Shown: positions 1 through 6,582 of the stretch, one piece after another
How positions within the stretch are numbered: the first letter of the stretch is position 1
Layout: every line of letters begins with the position of its first letter
Assembly (NCBI GenBank): GCA_905215045.1
Contig: CAJMOO010000074.1
Span: 1-8,685 of the forward strand
Reading direction: 5' to 3'
DNA: 8,685 nt
Source of the DNA: an uncultured bacterium
GTDB lineage: Bacteria; Bacillota_A; Clostridia; Lachnospirales; Lachnospiraceae
Notes under the pieces: generated by a model
Told to the model about the DNA's origin: nothing
Database searches by the model: none
What the model saw: the letters and a program-made list of their open reading frames with translations, nothing else
Program-made: the position numbers and the translations under genes

Positions 1-37
1 CTGTCGGATAGATCCGGAAACGATATGCTATGTTCAA
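1..37 (-). CDS. tnpB: IS200/IS605-type TnpB, N-terminal 12 codons only (runs off the left edge)
   Basis: The minus strand reads (TTG)NIAYRFRIYPT up to the window edge. This matches the usual opening of IS200/IS605-family TnpB proteins (…Y-[KR]-F-R-[IL]-Y-P-[TN]). The start is TTG at 37, preceded by GGGAGAG about 8 bases upstream. It overlaps the TGA stop of the tnpA remnant as TTGA, a typical tnpA-tnpB coupling. TnpB proteins are RuvC-type nucleases guided by an RNA made from the 3' end of the element. None of the catalytic part is inside this window, so whether the gene is intact cannot be judged. The call rests on a short but characteristic peptide plus the adjoining tnpA. Confidence 0.72.
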   Translation of the reverse strand, partial: MNIAYRFRIYPT

Positions 38-241
38 TACTTTTTCTCTCCCTGGTTTTCAATGTATTGACGGATTACTTCTGCTGTTGTGCCTGCTACT
101 GGCACTTTTATAAGCATTGATAAATTTACTAAGTTCTGTTCTCGGCTGCGCACGGAACATTACATGCACATGATTAATGTCATGGTTCTATTATACCATA
201 GATCGTGCTATCGAATAAGTGTTCTTTTTGTTTTTATGCAA
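34..241 (-). pseudogene. tnpA: Degraded IS200/IS605 Y1 transposase (TnpA) remnant
   Basis: Three pieces of a Y1 (HUH) transposase can be read on the minus strand. First is an N-terminal piece from TTG 241 (HKNKKNTYSI), behind GGTGGGAG. In the same frame, after TAA TAG, comes NHDINHVHVMFRAQ and then LSKFINAYKSASSR, which carries the HVH metal-binding motif at about 172-164. After a frameshift comes GTTAEVIRQYIENQGEKKY and a TGA at 36-34, which carries the Tyr of the family's Y-I-x-x-Q helix. The family is normally about 130-150 residues. Here the stretch between the N-terminus and the HUH motif is largely missing, as is the segment between SASSR and the C-terminal helix. The gene therefore looks dead through two internal deletions, while the downstream tnpB start is untouched. 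Family membership is a recognition from motifs, not a search result. Confidence 0.75.
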
Positions 242-276
242 TTCATCTCCCACCTGTAGAGGAAGGAGAATTCTTG

Positions 277-861
277 CTATATTATGTTAAAAATTGTTTT
301 ATATTTATTCATGATTGCCCGATTATTTAACGGTTTTAATTGTATCTTTGATGCTCTATATAAGAATGTAAGATTCTTTTCATTCTGTAACTCATCGATG
401 TTCTCATATAAACCCGTTGCTAATAAAAATACTGGTAGATCCTGCCTTACAAAAATCTGAAAAGATCCTGCAAAAATCTGCATAAATTCATTATTCGTAA
501 CTTCATCAATTGTGATTAAAAGTCTCTTTCCATTCTTTTTCATCTTTTCCAGAATTGCTATGATCGCTGTCTCTTCATCTGTAATTGGTGACATTCCTTC
601 AATTACTACTCCAAAACCGAAAAATGACAGATCAATTTTGGCAGATTTAATGATTCCAACACATACCTTGTTGCTATTTAACTTTGATAAAAGTCCTTTC
701 AATAAATCTGTTGCTGGATTCAATTCTATTACGATTCATTGATCATTTTCTCTCAATTTCTGTGAAATCTCCGTCATCATTACAGTCTTTCCTGACCCAC
801 GCACTCCTGTAATAATAAACATCTGCTGATTGATCTGTTCTGCTGTAAATGTATGAATGAT
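277..861 (-). pseudogene. Truncated P-loop ATPase (AAA/archaeal-type ATP-binding protein) with an in-frame stop
   Basis: One continuous minus-strand frame runs from about 861 to the TAG at 279-277. It encodes IIHTFTAEQINQQMFIITG, then the Walker A motif GVRGSGKT (807-784), a helix ending KLRENDQ, a TGA at 738-736, IVIELNPATDLL, a Walker B-like LLITIDEV (522-499), then LLATGLYENIDELQNEK and LYRASKIQLKPLNN. This is the layout of the bacterial/archaeal ATP-binding proteins that carry a P-loop and a winged-helix tail. The TGA stands where W-I-V-V-E-L would be expected, so a single TGG-to-TGA change explains it. The residues usually before the P-loop are absent. The frame stops at FNII, about where the lid domain and the C-terminal part should follow. 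It abuts the IS remnant, so loss of the 3' end probably relates to that insertion. Original role unknown. Confidence 0.75.
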
Positions 862-914
862 CTCTTTTACTGTTCTTTACTGTTTTTATACTCTTTTACT
901 GTTCTTTACTGTTT
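862..914. repeat. 24-bp direct repeat made of four TTTACTGT (ACAGTAAA) units
   Basis: Positions 862-885 and 891-914 are identical over 24 bases and separated by 5 bases. Each copy contains two TTTACTGT octamers. The four octamers start at 866, 876, 895 and 905, so steps are 10, 19 and 10 bases, close to one, two and one helical turns. The repeat lies between the GNAT stop and the ATPase remnant. It interrupts any N-terminal extension of the ATPase frame, because the 29-base period is not a multiple of three. It could be a binding-site cluster or simply a slippage duplication. Confidence 0.85.
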
Positions 915-921
915 GTGTCAA
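893..921 (-). promoter_or_regulatory. Possible sigma-A promoter for the ATPase remnant
   Basis: On the minus strand a perfect -35 TTGACA (921-916) is followed by 17 bases and then TAAAAG (898-893), which matches four of six positions of TATAAT. A better-looking TATAAA lies further on, but the spacing of 25 bases is too long. The ACAGTAAA repeats overlap this element. Only the -35 is convincing. Confidence 0.3.
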
Positions 922-946
922 CATCCCAAATCTTGCAGCATTATGA

Positions 947-1429
947 TCAAAATTTAATCCTCATCTGATTCCACTTCACTCCTCCATGCTCAGACTCAGA
1001 TACTCCCTCATTCTCAAATCCAAATTTCGCATAATAATGCACCAAATGATCCTTACAAGTAAGCACTAATCCTTTTCTTTCCTGCTTTCTTGCATCTTCG
1101 ATCGCACATTTGATCAACTCTCCTGCATACCCATGTTTTCTGTATGCAGGTATCGTATTCACCCCAAAGATCATCTGCCACGCTCCACTTTCATTGTGCA
1201 ACTGAGCTTTTGCATACATCTCATCTGTCAGATCTTCTTCATCCGTTACAAATCCATCTACAAACGCAATTAATTTATCTCCATCAAACATCAGCCAGAA
1301 ATGATCAGCATAGTATTTTAATCGTTCTGCTAATTCTTCTCTTGTTGCTGCTTCTGCTGGTGGAAAGCATTCTGCCTCTACAGATGTTACTGCTTCTAGA
1401 TCTTTGATTGTTGCGGTTCTTATATTCAT
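947..1429 (-). CDS. GNAT-family N-acetyltransferase, arylalkylamine N-acetyltransferase-like
   Basis: A 160-residue single-domain acetyltransferase, the usual GNAT length. It would transfer an acetyl group from acetyl-CoA to an amine in the cytoplasm. The acetyl-CoA pyrophosphate loop is IPAYRKHGYAGEL, with R97-x-x-G100-x-A102. A beta-strand and helix follow, with LTCKDHLVHYYAKFGFENEG (about 122-141) including Tyr132/Tyr133. The order and wording of these blocks (…LTCKD-LV-YY-KFGF… with the N-terminal VEAECFPP) recall vertebrate-type serotonin/arylalkylamine acetyltransferases and their bacterial relatives, so the substrate may be a small aromatic or polyamine-like amine. That assignment is inference. 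The ATG at 1429 is 5 bases from AGGGG. No partner gene is adjacent; the LRR gene is divergent. Codon use is like the housekeeping genes of the window. Confidence 0.85.
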   Translation of the reverse strand: MNIRTATIKDLEAVTSVEAECFPPAEAATREELAERLKYYADHFWLMFDGDKLIAFVDGFVTDEEDLTDEMYAKAQLHNESGAWQMIFGVNTIPAYRKHGYAGELIKCAIEDARKQERKGLVLTCKDHLVHYYAKFGFENEGVSESEHGGVKWNQMRIKF

Positions 1430-1458
1430 ATTTTCCCCTTTTTTGTTCTTTGTAGTTT

Positions 1459-1464
1459 ATTATA
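1459..1464 (-). promoter_or_regulatory. Probable -10 element of the GNAT gene
   Basis: On the minus strand a perfect TATAAT lies 30 bases upstream of the GNAT start codon, which is a sensible leader length. At 16-18 bases further upstream there is no good TTGACA; that position is occupied by the TAACAC-G-GTGTTA palindrome. An activator- or repressor-dependent promoter would fit, but this is inferred from layout only. Confidence 0.45.
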
Positions 1465-1475
1465 TGTATTTATTT

Positions 1476-1488
1476 TAACACGGTGTTA
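1476..1488. promoter_or_regulatory. Perfect palindrome TAACACGGTGTTA, candidate operator
   Basis: Six-base arms TAACAC and GTGTTA flank a single G in the intergenic gap between the GNAT gene and the divergent LRR gene. It covers the -35 position expected for the GNAT -10 and lies just upstream of a possible plus-strand -10 TATGAT (1492-1497). A symmetric site in this position is typical of a repressor operator. No regulator gene lies beside it, so the protein is unknown. Confidence 0.4.
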
Positions 1489-1550
1489 TTGTATGATGTA
1501 AGTATAAATAAGTGGGGAAAACATTTTGGAACAGGAGGAAAGTAAAAAGT

Positions 1551-3158
1551 ATGAAAAAGATATTTATAGGCGTGATGATCGTAATTTCGTTTGTATTTGT
1601 GGTGAAAATCAGTTATGTTCAAACACAAAATATTATGGGAGATGAAACATCACAAGAAGAAAATTGCGAACAATTAAGCTGGACATTGAAAAACGGAATT
1701 TTGATAATATCTGGTCAGGGTAAAATACCTACGGATTTTTTTGAAGATAATTTAATTGATCCAGATCAACTGAAAGAACTGATTATAGAAAGAGGAATAA
1801 CAGAAATTAAACCAGGTGCATTTCGTGGGTGTAATACTTTGAAAAAAGTTACATTACCAGAGGGATTGAAAACAATTGGATCCCGAGCATTTCAAGAATG
1901 TCAGAACTTGGATTATATTGAAATTCCAGATACAGTTACTTACCTAGGAAGAGAATCATTTATACTATGCAGTAAATTAAAATATGTAAAATTGTCAAAA
2001 GGGCTAAACAGTATTAGCGGCTCAGCGTTTGAAAATTGTGCAAGCCTTGAAAGTATCTGTATACCAGAGGGAGTTGAAACAATCCATTGGTATGCATTTA
2101 ATTTCTGTAGACGATTAAAGATGATCTTGATTCCAAATAGCCTAAAGGATATTAACCCAATGGTATCATATGAATTTCCAGTAAAATTGGTTGCCATGGA
2201 TGATAATCCGGTAATAGAAGAAGCTGTAAAAAGATTTCCGGAATTATCTTATGTAAGAAAAAAAGATTATATATGCAATCACAGTAATAATGATTACAGT
2301 ATAGAAACTGCAACGAAAGATAAAGATGGAAAAGCAATTTTTATATGTGAAAGATGCGGTGAAACATCTATAGGAATTTTACCAAGAGTACAGAAAGCAG
2401 TTATGAAAAAACAGATATTTAGATATCGAAAGGGAAAAGAGCAACATCCATGGATTGACATTATAAAAAGTGATGGTACAAAATTAGCTAAAAGATATTA
2501 TCAGATAACATACCCTAAAAGTAGTATGTATCCTGGAACATATCAAGCAACGGTGAAATTAAAAAACGGATATGAAGGAAGCATGAATGTTGAATATAAG
2601 ATACTAAAAGCACAACAATCTTTACATAGAAATAGTAACAAAATGATCACAAAATCATGGGACAAACCATTTTATGTGAATCTCAATAAGGATCCATCAA
2701 ACTGTAAGTTTCAATGGAAGAGTTCTGATCCTAAAATTGCATCCGTTGACATGCAAGGAAAAATAATAGGAAAAAAGAGAGGAACATGTAAAATTTACGT
2801 TTATGCAAAAGAAGATGAACATTATGAACGTTCTGCAACTGTAAGTATCAAAGTAAAAATTGTGCCGGGGAAAATCAAAAAGATTCATTTAAAAAGAATA
2901 TCAGGGAGAAAACTTAAAGTAACATGGAAAAAAGATACTAGATATGATGGTTATTGGGTTGATTATGGCACCAAGAAAAATATGCTGGATTCCAGACAAT
3001 TAACTATTAATAATTCTAACAAAAACCGTATATACCTAAAAAACCTGAAACATAAAAAGAAATATTATGTTATTGTTAGAGGATATAAGAAAATAAAGAA
3101 GGGAAAACGATATATACCTGAGTTTAGCCCAGTAAATAAACTGACAATTACTATTTGA
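1551..3158 (+). CDS. Secreted BspA-type leucine-rich repeat protein with Ig-like and fibronectin III-like C-terminus
   Basis: 535 residues from ATG 1551, which has AGGAGG at 1533-1538. A GTG at 1512 would extend the frame by 13 residues but has no ribosome binding site and would put charged residues before the signal sequence. Residues 2-21 form a KK-plus-hydrophobic secretion signal or N-terminal anchor. Residues about 74-205 carry LRR_5 (BspA-type) repeats with recurring x-I-x-x-x-A-F-x-x-C-x-x-L steps. A C-x-H (242, 244) … C-x-x-C (266, 269) knuckle follows, of the kind seen between modules in Clostridia surface proteins. Residues about 357-437 resemble a bacterial Ig-like (Big_2) fold (KSSDPKIASVD), and about 440-535 a fibronectin III-like module, very lysine-rich. 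There is no LPXTG, so attachment, if any, is by the N-terminus or by charge. Codon use (AAA, ATA, ATT) is much more AT-rich than that of its neighbours, suggesting acquisition. The likely role is surface adhesion or binding; no ligand is known. Confidence 0.83.
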   Translation: MKKIFIGVMIVISFVFVVKISYVQTQNIMGDETSQEENCEQLSWTLKNGILIISGQGKIPTDFFEDNLIDPDQLKELIIERGITEIKPGAFRGCNTLKKVTLPEGLKTIGSRAFQECQNLDYIEIPDTVTYLGRESFILCSKLKYVKLSKGLNSISGSAFENCASLESICIPEGVETIHWYAFNFCRRLKMILIPNSLKDINPMVSYEFPVKLVAMDDNPVIEEAVKRFPELSYVRKKDYICNHSNNDYSIETATKDKDGKAIFICERCGETSIGILPRVQKAVMKKQIFRYRKGKEQHPWIDIIKSDGTKLAKRYYQITYPKSSMYPGTYQATVKLKNGYEGSMNVEYKILKAQQSLHRNSNKMITKSWDKPFYVNLNKDPSNCKFQWKSSDPKIASVDMQGKIIGKKRGTCKIYVYAKEDEHYERSATVSIKVKIVPGKIKKIHLKRISGRKLKVTWKKDTRYDGYWVDYGTKKNMLDSRQLTINNSNKNRIYLKNLKHKKKYYVIVRGYKKIKKGKRYIPEFSPVNKLTITI

Positions 3159-3185
3159 TAGACACAGATATTATTAGTAGTGCCA

Positions 3186-3302
3186 ATACCGTAAAACATA
3201 CACACTGTATAGTGGTTTGAATAGTGTTTTATTGTATAAGTCAGAAAGAAGATAAGAATAAATAGTTCTTCTTATCTTCTTTCTGACTTATACCGTAAAA
3301 CA
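3186..3302. repeat. 13-bp direct repeat flanking most of the long hairpin
   Basis: ATACCGTAAAACA occurs at 3186-3198 and again at 3290-3302, 104 bases apart. The second copy lies inside the 3' arm of the long inverted repeat, and a reverse-oriented relative (TAGTGTTTTATTGTAT) lies in the 5' arm, so three related segments occur. This could reflect an insertion, a duplication or copying between arms. Confidence 0.7.
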
Positions 3303-3317
3303 CTACCTTCAAATCAC
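3212..3317. repeat. Long near-perfect inverted repeat (about 47-bp stem), hairpin or MITE-like
   Basis: The core arms 3234-3258 and 3269-3293 are perfectly complementary over 25 bases around a 10-base loop (3259-3268). After a mismatch and a G-T pair, complementarity continues through 3222-3231 with 3296-3305. After a two-base bulge it goes on through 3212-3221 with 3308-3317. The structure lies between the LRR stop (3158) and the GntR stop (3321), where two convergent transcripts meet. It could act as a two-way terminator, yet it has no clean T-run and is far longer and more AT-rich than the window's other terminators. A small non-coding mobile element or its relic is the alternative. Confidence 0.85.
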
Positions 3318-3320
3318 AAC

Positions 3321-3995
3321 TTAATATTCTTCCTTAATATTACGGATCACTGTCATTTCCTGATTTGTAATATGTTTCTTCATGATCTTGCGTGCTTCTT
3401 CTTTCTTACCTGCTCTGATCGCATTCACAAGCTCTTTATGCTCATTCAACAATACAATATGGTAATCTGTATCTTTTACATATTCCAGACGATAACGGTA
3501 AAACTGTTCTCTTAAGTTTCCAATGATCTGAATCAGCCGTGGATTCCCTGTTGCATCGAAGATGATGTCATGAAATTCCATATCGCTGTCTGCGATAGCT
3601 GCATTGTCTCCAGATTCGATTGCTGATTCGAATTCTACTAATGCCTGATCTAACTTCTCCTGTCCTTCTTCATCCATACGTTCCGCAGCAAGTTCTGCTG
3701 CTAATTCTTCTAATGAACAACGTACTTCTAAGACATCTCTTAAATCTTTTTCTGTGATCCTTGCAACTTCTGCTCCCTTTCTTGGGATCATAACTACAAG
3801 TCCTTCCAGTTCCAGTTTACGGATTGCCTCACGGACAGGTGTTCTGCTGACTCCTAATCGATTCGCAAGTGCGATCTCCATCAGACGTTCTCCTGGTGCA
3901 AATTCTCCTGTGATGATCGCCTGTCTTAATGTATTAAATACCACATCTCTCAGTGGCAGATATTCATTCATGTTCACCTTTAATTTATCGCTCAT
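3321..3995 (-). CDS. GntR-family transcriptional regulator, FadR (FCD) subfamily
   Basis: 224 residues from ATG 3995, chosen because GGAGGAG sits 8 bases upstream. An ATG at 4034 would add 13 residues but has only a weak AAGAAAG. Residues about 14-77 are the winged helix: LRDVVFNTLRQAIITGEFAPG, then GVSRTPVREAIRKLELEGLV, which holds the recognition helix. Residues about 85-215 are the all-helical FCD ligand domain. Its metal-binding residues are in place: D138 and H142 in DMEFHDIIF, H186 in NEHKEL, H208 in KKHI. FCD regulators usually bind a metal together with a carboxylic acid or fatty acyl effector and repress nearby catabolic genes. Here it follows ispE by 65 bases without an evident promoter, so it is probably co-transcribed. 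No catabolic target is adjacent. The position corresponds to purR downstream of ispE in Bacillus, but the family is different. Confidence 0.88.
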   Translation of the reverse strand: MSDKLKVNMNEYLPLRDVVFNTLRQAIITGEFAPGERLMEIALANRLGVSRTPVREAIRKLELEGLVVMIPRKGAEVARITEKDLRDVLEVRCSLEELAAELAAERMDEEGQEKLDQALVEFESAIESGDNAAIADSDMEFHDIIFDATGNPRLIQIIGNLREQFYRYRLEYVKDTDYHIVLLNEHKELVNAIRAGKKEEARKIMKKHITNQEMTVIRNIKEEY

Positions 3996-4060
3996 AGTTT
4001 CTTCTCCTCCTGCTTTCTCCAATGTATCTTCCATACTGCTTTCTTATTTGTGAAAATACA

Positions 4061-4927
4061 TTATTGTATCGGTCTTACTACGTATGCCTGTTTGATGTCC
4101 TCAATACTTCGTAATGATTCCATTGCATTGTCTGCTGTTTTCTTATCCTCAAAGACCGCGAAGATCGTTGGTCCGCTTCCACTCATTAAAGCTCCCTTTG
4201 CTCCTTGATCCATCAGATGTTTCTTAACTTTCTCAATGATCGGATATTCCTTGATCGTGACTGTCTCCAGTACATTCTCCAGACGATCACAGATTCCTGT
4301 AAGATCTTTCTCTTTCAGGCACTCCAGCATTCCATCGATATCCGGATGCTTCGAAAGTGCTGGAAGATCAAGGTTCTTATATACAAATGCTGTTGATACA
4401 CTGATCCCTGGTTTTGCGATCAGAATATAGCAATCTGGCATCGCATCAACCCTTGAAAGTTTCTCTCCGATTCCTTCTGATAGTGCTGTACCACCCCAGA
4501 TACAGTATGGAACATCTGCTCCAAGCGTTACTCCTATCTCACATAATTCATCGATCGATAATCCTAGATCAAACAGCTGATTCATTCCTTTTAATGCTGC
4601 TGCGCAATTAGAACTTCCGCCAGCCATACCTGCTGCTACCGGAATCCGTTTGCTGAGATTGATCTCAACTCCATCTTTAATATGATACTTATCCTTTATG
4701 AGTTTTACAGCCTTATAAACGAGATTACGTTCATCGGTTGGCAGAAACGAAAGATTACAGGTCATCTCAATCTTGTCATCTTTCCTTTTCTTCATTGTAA
4801 GCACATCATAAAGTCCAACCGTCTGCATGATCATACGCACTTCATGGTATCCATCTTCGCGTCTTCTTAAAACATCCAGACCAAGGTTGATTTTTCCATA
4901 TGATTTTAGAACAATACTATGATCCAT
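4061..4927 (-). CDS. ispE: 4-diphosphocytidyl-2-C-methyl-D-erythritol kinase
   Basis: A cytoplasmic GHMP kinase that phosphorylates the 2-hydroxyl of CDP-methylerythritol with ATP in the non-mevalonate isoprenoid pathway. 288 residues from ATG 4927, preceded by AAGGAG with 5 bases between. The in-frame GTG at 4933 overlaps that site and is rejected. All three GHMP motifs are present: GKINLGLDVLRRREDGYHE (about 11-29) with catalytic Lys12; the ATP loop PVAAGMAGGSSN (96-107); and LMSGSGPTIFAVF (about 247-259). The catalytic Asp138 is in LGADVPYCIWGG. The length is normal for the family and nothing is missing. It sits between sipL upstream and the GntR regulator downstream, in the veg-to-ispE order conserved in many spore-forming Firmicutes. 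A probable promoter lies in the gap after sipL. Confidence 0.96.
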   Translation of the reverse strand: MDHSIVLKSYGKINLGLDVLRRREDGYHEVRMIMQTVGLYDVLTMKKRKDDKIEMTCNLSFLPTDERNLVYKAVKLIKDKYHIKDGVEINLSKRIPVAAGMAGGSSNCAAALKGMNQLFDLGLSIDELCEIGVTLGADVPYCIWGGTALSEGIGEKLSRVDAMPDCYILIAKPGISVSTAFVYKNLDLPALSKHPDIDGMLECLKEKDLTGICDRLENVLETVTIKEYPIIEKVKKHLMDQGAKGALMSGSGPTIFAVFEDKKTADNAMESLRSIEDIKQAYVVRPIQ

Positions 4928-4983
4928 ATGCACTCCTTTATCTTATGTGAAATAGTTTCTATCTCACACCTTGTATACAGAAT

Positions 4984-5012
4984 ATTATAGTATTGTTCTG
5001 AAAAAAATGCAA
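4984..5012 (-). promoter_or_regulatory. Probable sigma-A promoter of ispE-gntR
   Basis: On the minus strand TTGCAT (5012-5007), 17 bases and a perfect TATAAT (4989-4984) lie 57 bases upstream of the ispE start. The -35 matches only TTG of the consensus, the -10 is perfect, and the spacing is ideal. It lies entirely in the short gap after the sipL stop, so ispE can be read independently of sporulation-controlled sipL. Confidence 0.5.
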
Positions 5013-5022
5013 TCCTTATTTA

Positions 5023-6582
5023 CTAAAATATTTTTATTTCTTTTACGATCAAAAGCTTATCTCCTGGTTTGATATCTGAAATGTCCTCATTTTGTTCACG
5101 AATGCTCTCAACCGTTGTAAAATACGCCTTGGCAATAGACCATAGGGTGTCTCCTTCTTTGACGATATACCCAACGATCCCTGGGATCTCACGTATTTTG
5201 TCATAGTCTAGCGGTCCTTGCTTCATATCCGTCATAATCCGCTGTCTGACTCTGTGAAAAGCGATAAAATCAAATAAAACAGAAGCTCTGATCTCTATCT
5301 CTTCTCCTTCTGTTGGAATCGCTATCATCTGATCTACCCGCACATCCAGCTGATAGTCCTCATTTCCAGTCAGATTCTTCGTCTCAACAAAAAATGTAAA
5401 CGGCTCCATATAAGAACTGCTCATCACTGGTGTCATATCTTCTGTGGACAGATACAAGACATCTGCCATCCACACACCTTCTACAGATAATCCTTGTGCT
5501 GTCATTTCCACATCGTCTACGGTTGCACTTCCTTTAACGGATAACACTTGCAACAGCTTTCCTGACTCTTGTTCCAGCCGAAAGCGTTTGTCTGCTTTCA
5601 TCACCGCTTGGTTCTTTCCTACCAGTGTCTCAAAATCGAACATATGATATTCTGGAATTAGCGTTTCTTCCATACTATACCCGTCATCAATATACGAAAT
5701 CTTATGATCTTCATAGATTTTAATATCACAGTCGATCGTAACATCCAAAGAAATAATTCTTTCTTCTCCATCCTCATCAGGTCTTATCTCTAACTGCTGT
5801 CCTCCGAGTGTCATCCCGATCCGTCCGATCATTCCTGGCGTACATTCATAACATTCCAACTGCGTATCTACCGGAATCTCCCATCTCGCATACTGTACCG
5901 GCATCTGGGCATCTTCTCCAAGATATAATACAAATATATGCATTGCACCCTGAATCTCGATCATGTGCTCTCCAATTTTTGCCTGCAGATTTTCCATATC
6001 TACCTGTGTCCATAAAATCTGATAAATGTTCGCCTTATTTGCAGGAAGTACCAATTCTTCTTTTAATCTCGCGATATCCTTTTTATTTACGATCAGATCT
6101 GTGATCTGTACATCTTTCTTTAACACGGATACATTTTCTTCATGAATTTCAATGATCCCTTTTTCTTTCATTTCTTCCGTGATCTGAAAGGAAAAAGTCA
6201 ATAATACACGAATGCTTATTTTCCTTGAATTGATCAAAATCGTATTGATGTCATCGATCGTATATTTTACTTTTACATAATCCGATGGGAGCACTCCTTC
6301 TATATGTACATATTCCTCAAACGGAAGTGAATATTCCAGCGATTCAAGGTATGCTGACGTATCATTTGTACCATATAGCCCCTGAAATACAAATTCCCCC
6401 TTGATCCTTACCCGATCAACCATCATTTCCGTTTCCTGTATCTTTACGATCCCTCTGGTCTGGATCATCTTTTCTACATCTGGTTTTGTATCTGCAACAT
6501 TGCAGTCCTGATCGATCGTGATCTGCATCTGTTTCTTCGCTTTCGCCACGATCCCATAAAATTCTTTCTTATCAAAATCCAT
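5023..6582 (-). CDS. sipL: SPOCS (DUF3794) and LysM domain spore-coat morphogenesis protein, SipL type
   Basis: 519 residues from ATG 6582, which is placed by GGGAGG at 6597-6592. A TTG at 6612 would add ten residues but lies inside the hairpin and has no site of its own. There is no signal peptide, so the protein is expected in the mother-cell cytoplasm. The N-terminal part (about 20-120) and two later stretches (about 175-285 and 330-440) are beta-rich segments of the SPOCS/DUF3794 type. The C-terminus (about 470-515) is a LysM domain: GYIVKEGDTLWSIAKAYF, then IKPGDKLLIV. The same domain order and nearly the same length are known for Clostridioides difficile SipL, which binds SpoIVA and is needed for coat localisation around the forespore. 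The veg and ispE neighbours strengthen the assignment. That it does the same job here is inference from homology and synteny. Confidence 0.85.
   Translation of the reverse strand: MDFDKKEFYGIVAKAKKQMQITIDQDCNVADTKPDVEKMIQTRGIVKIQETEMMVDRVRIKGEFVFQGLYGTNDTSAYLESLEYSLPFEEYVHIEGVLPSDYVKVKYTIDDINTILINSRKISIRVLLTFSFQITEEMKEKGIIEIHEENVSVLKKDVQITDLIVNKKDIARLKEELVLPANKANIYQILWTQVDMENLQAKIGEHMIEIQGAMHIFVLYLGEDAQMPVQYARWEIPVDTQLECYECTPGMIGRIGMTLGGQQLEIRPDEDGEERIISLDVTIDCDIKIYEDHKISYIDDGYSMEETLIPEYHMFDFETLVGKNQAVMKADKRFRLEQESGKLLQVLSVKGSATVDDVEMTAQGLSVEGVWMADVLYLSTEDMTPVMSSSYMEPFTFFVETKNLTGNEDYQLDVRVDQMIAIPTEGEEIEIRASVLFDFIAFHRVRQRIMTDMKQGPLDYDKIREIPGIVGYIVKEGDTLWSIAKAYFTTVESIREQNEDISDIKPGDKLLIVKEIKIF

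Noticed and set aside
862..914. CRISPR-like array
   Set aside because: Only two repeat copies, separated by 5 bases, with internal sub-repeats and no spacers of usual size.
1144..1407. Leucine-rich open frame on the plus strand inside the GNAT gene
   Set aside because: It is the complement of the GNAT coding sequence; the leucine runs come from glutamate and alanine codons read in reverse.
1512..1550. GTG start 13 codons upstream for the LRR protein
   Set aside because: No ribosome binding site precedes it, while AGGAGG at 1533-1538 serves ATG 1551, which also begins a normal signal sequence.
3996..4034. Longer start of the GntR regulator at ATG 4034
   Set aside because: Only a weak AAGAAAG precedes it; the internal ATG 3995 has a strong GGAGGAG, and the extra 13 residues lie outside the winged-helix domain. 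Not fully excluded.
3754..4053. Open frame on the plus strand across the GntR gene
   Set aside because: Antisense to a well supported gene, no ribosome binding site, low-complexity composition.
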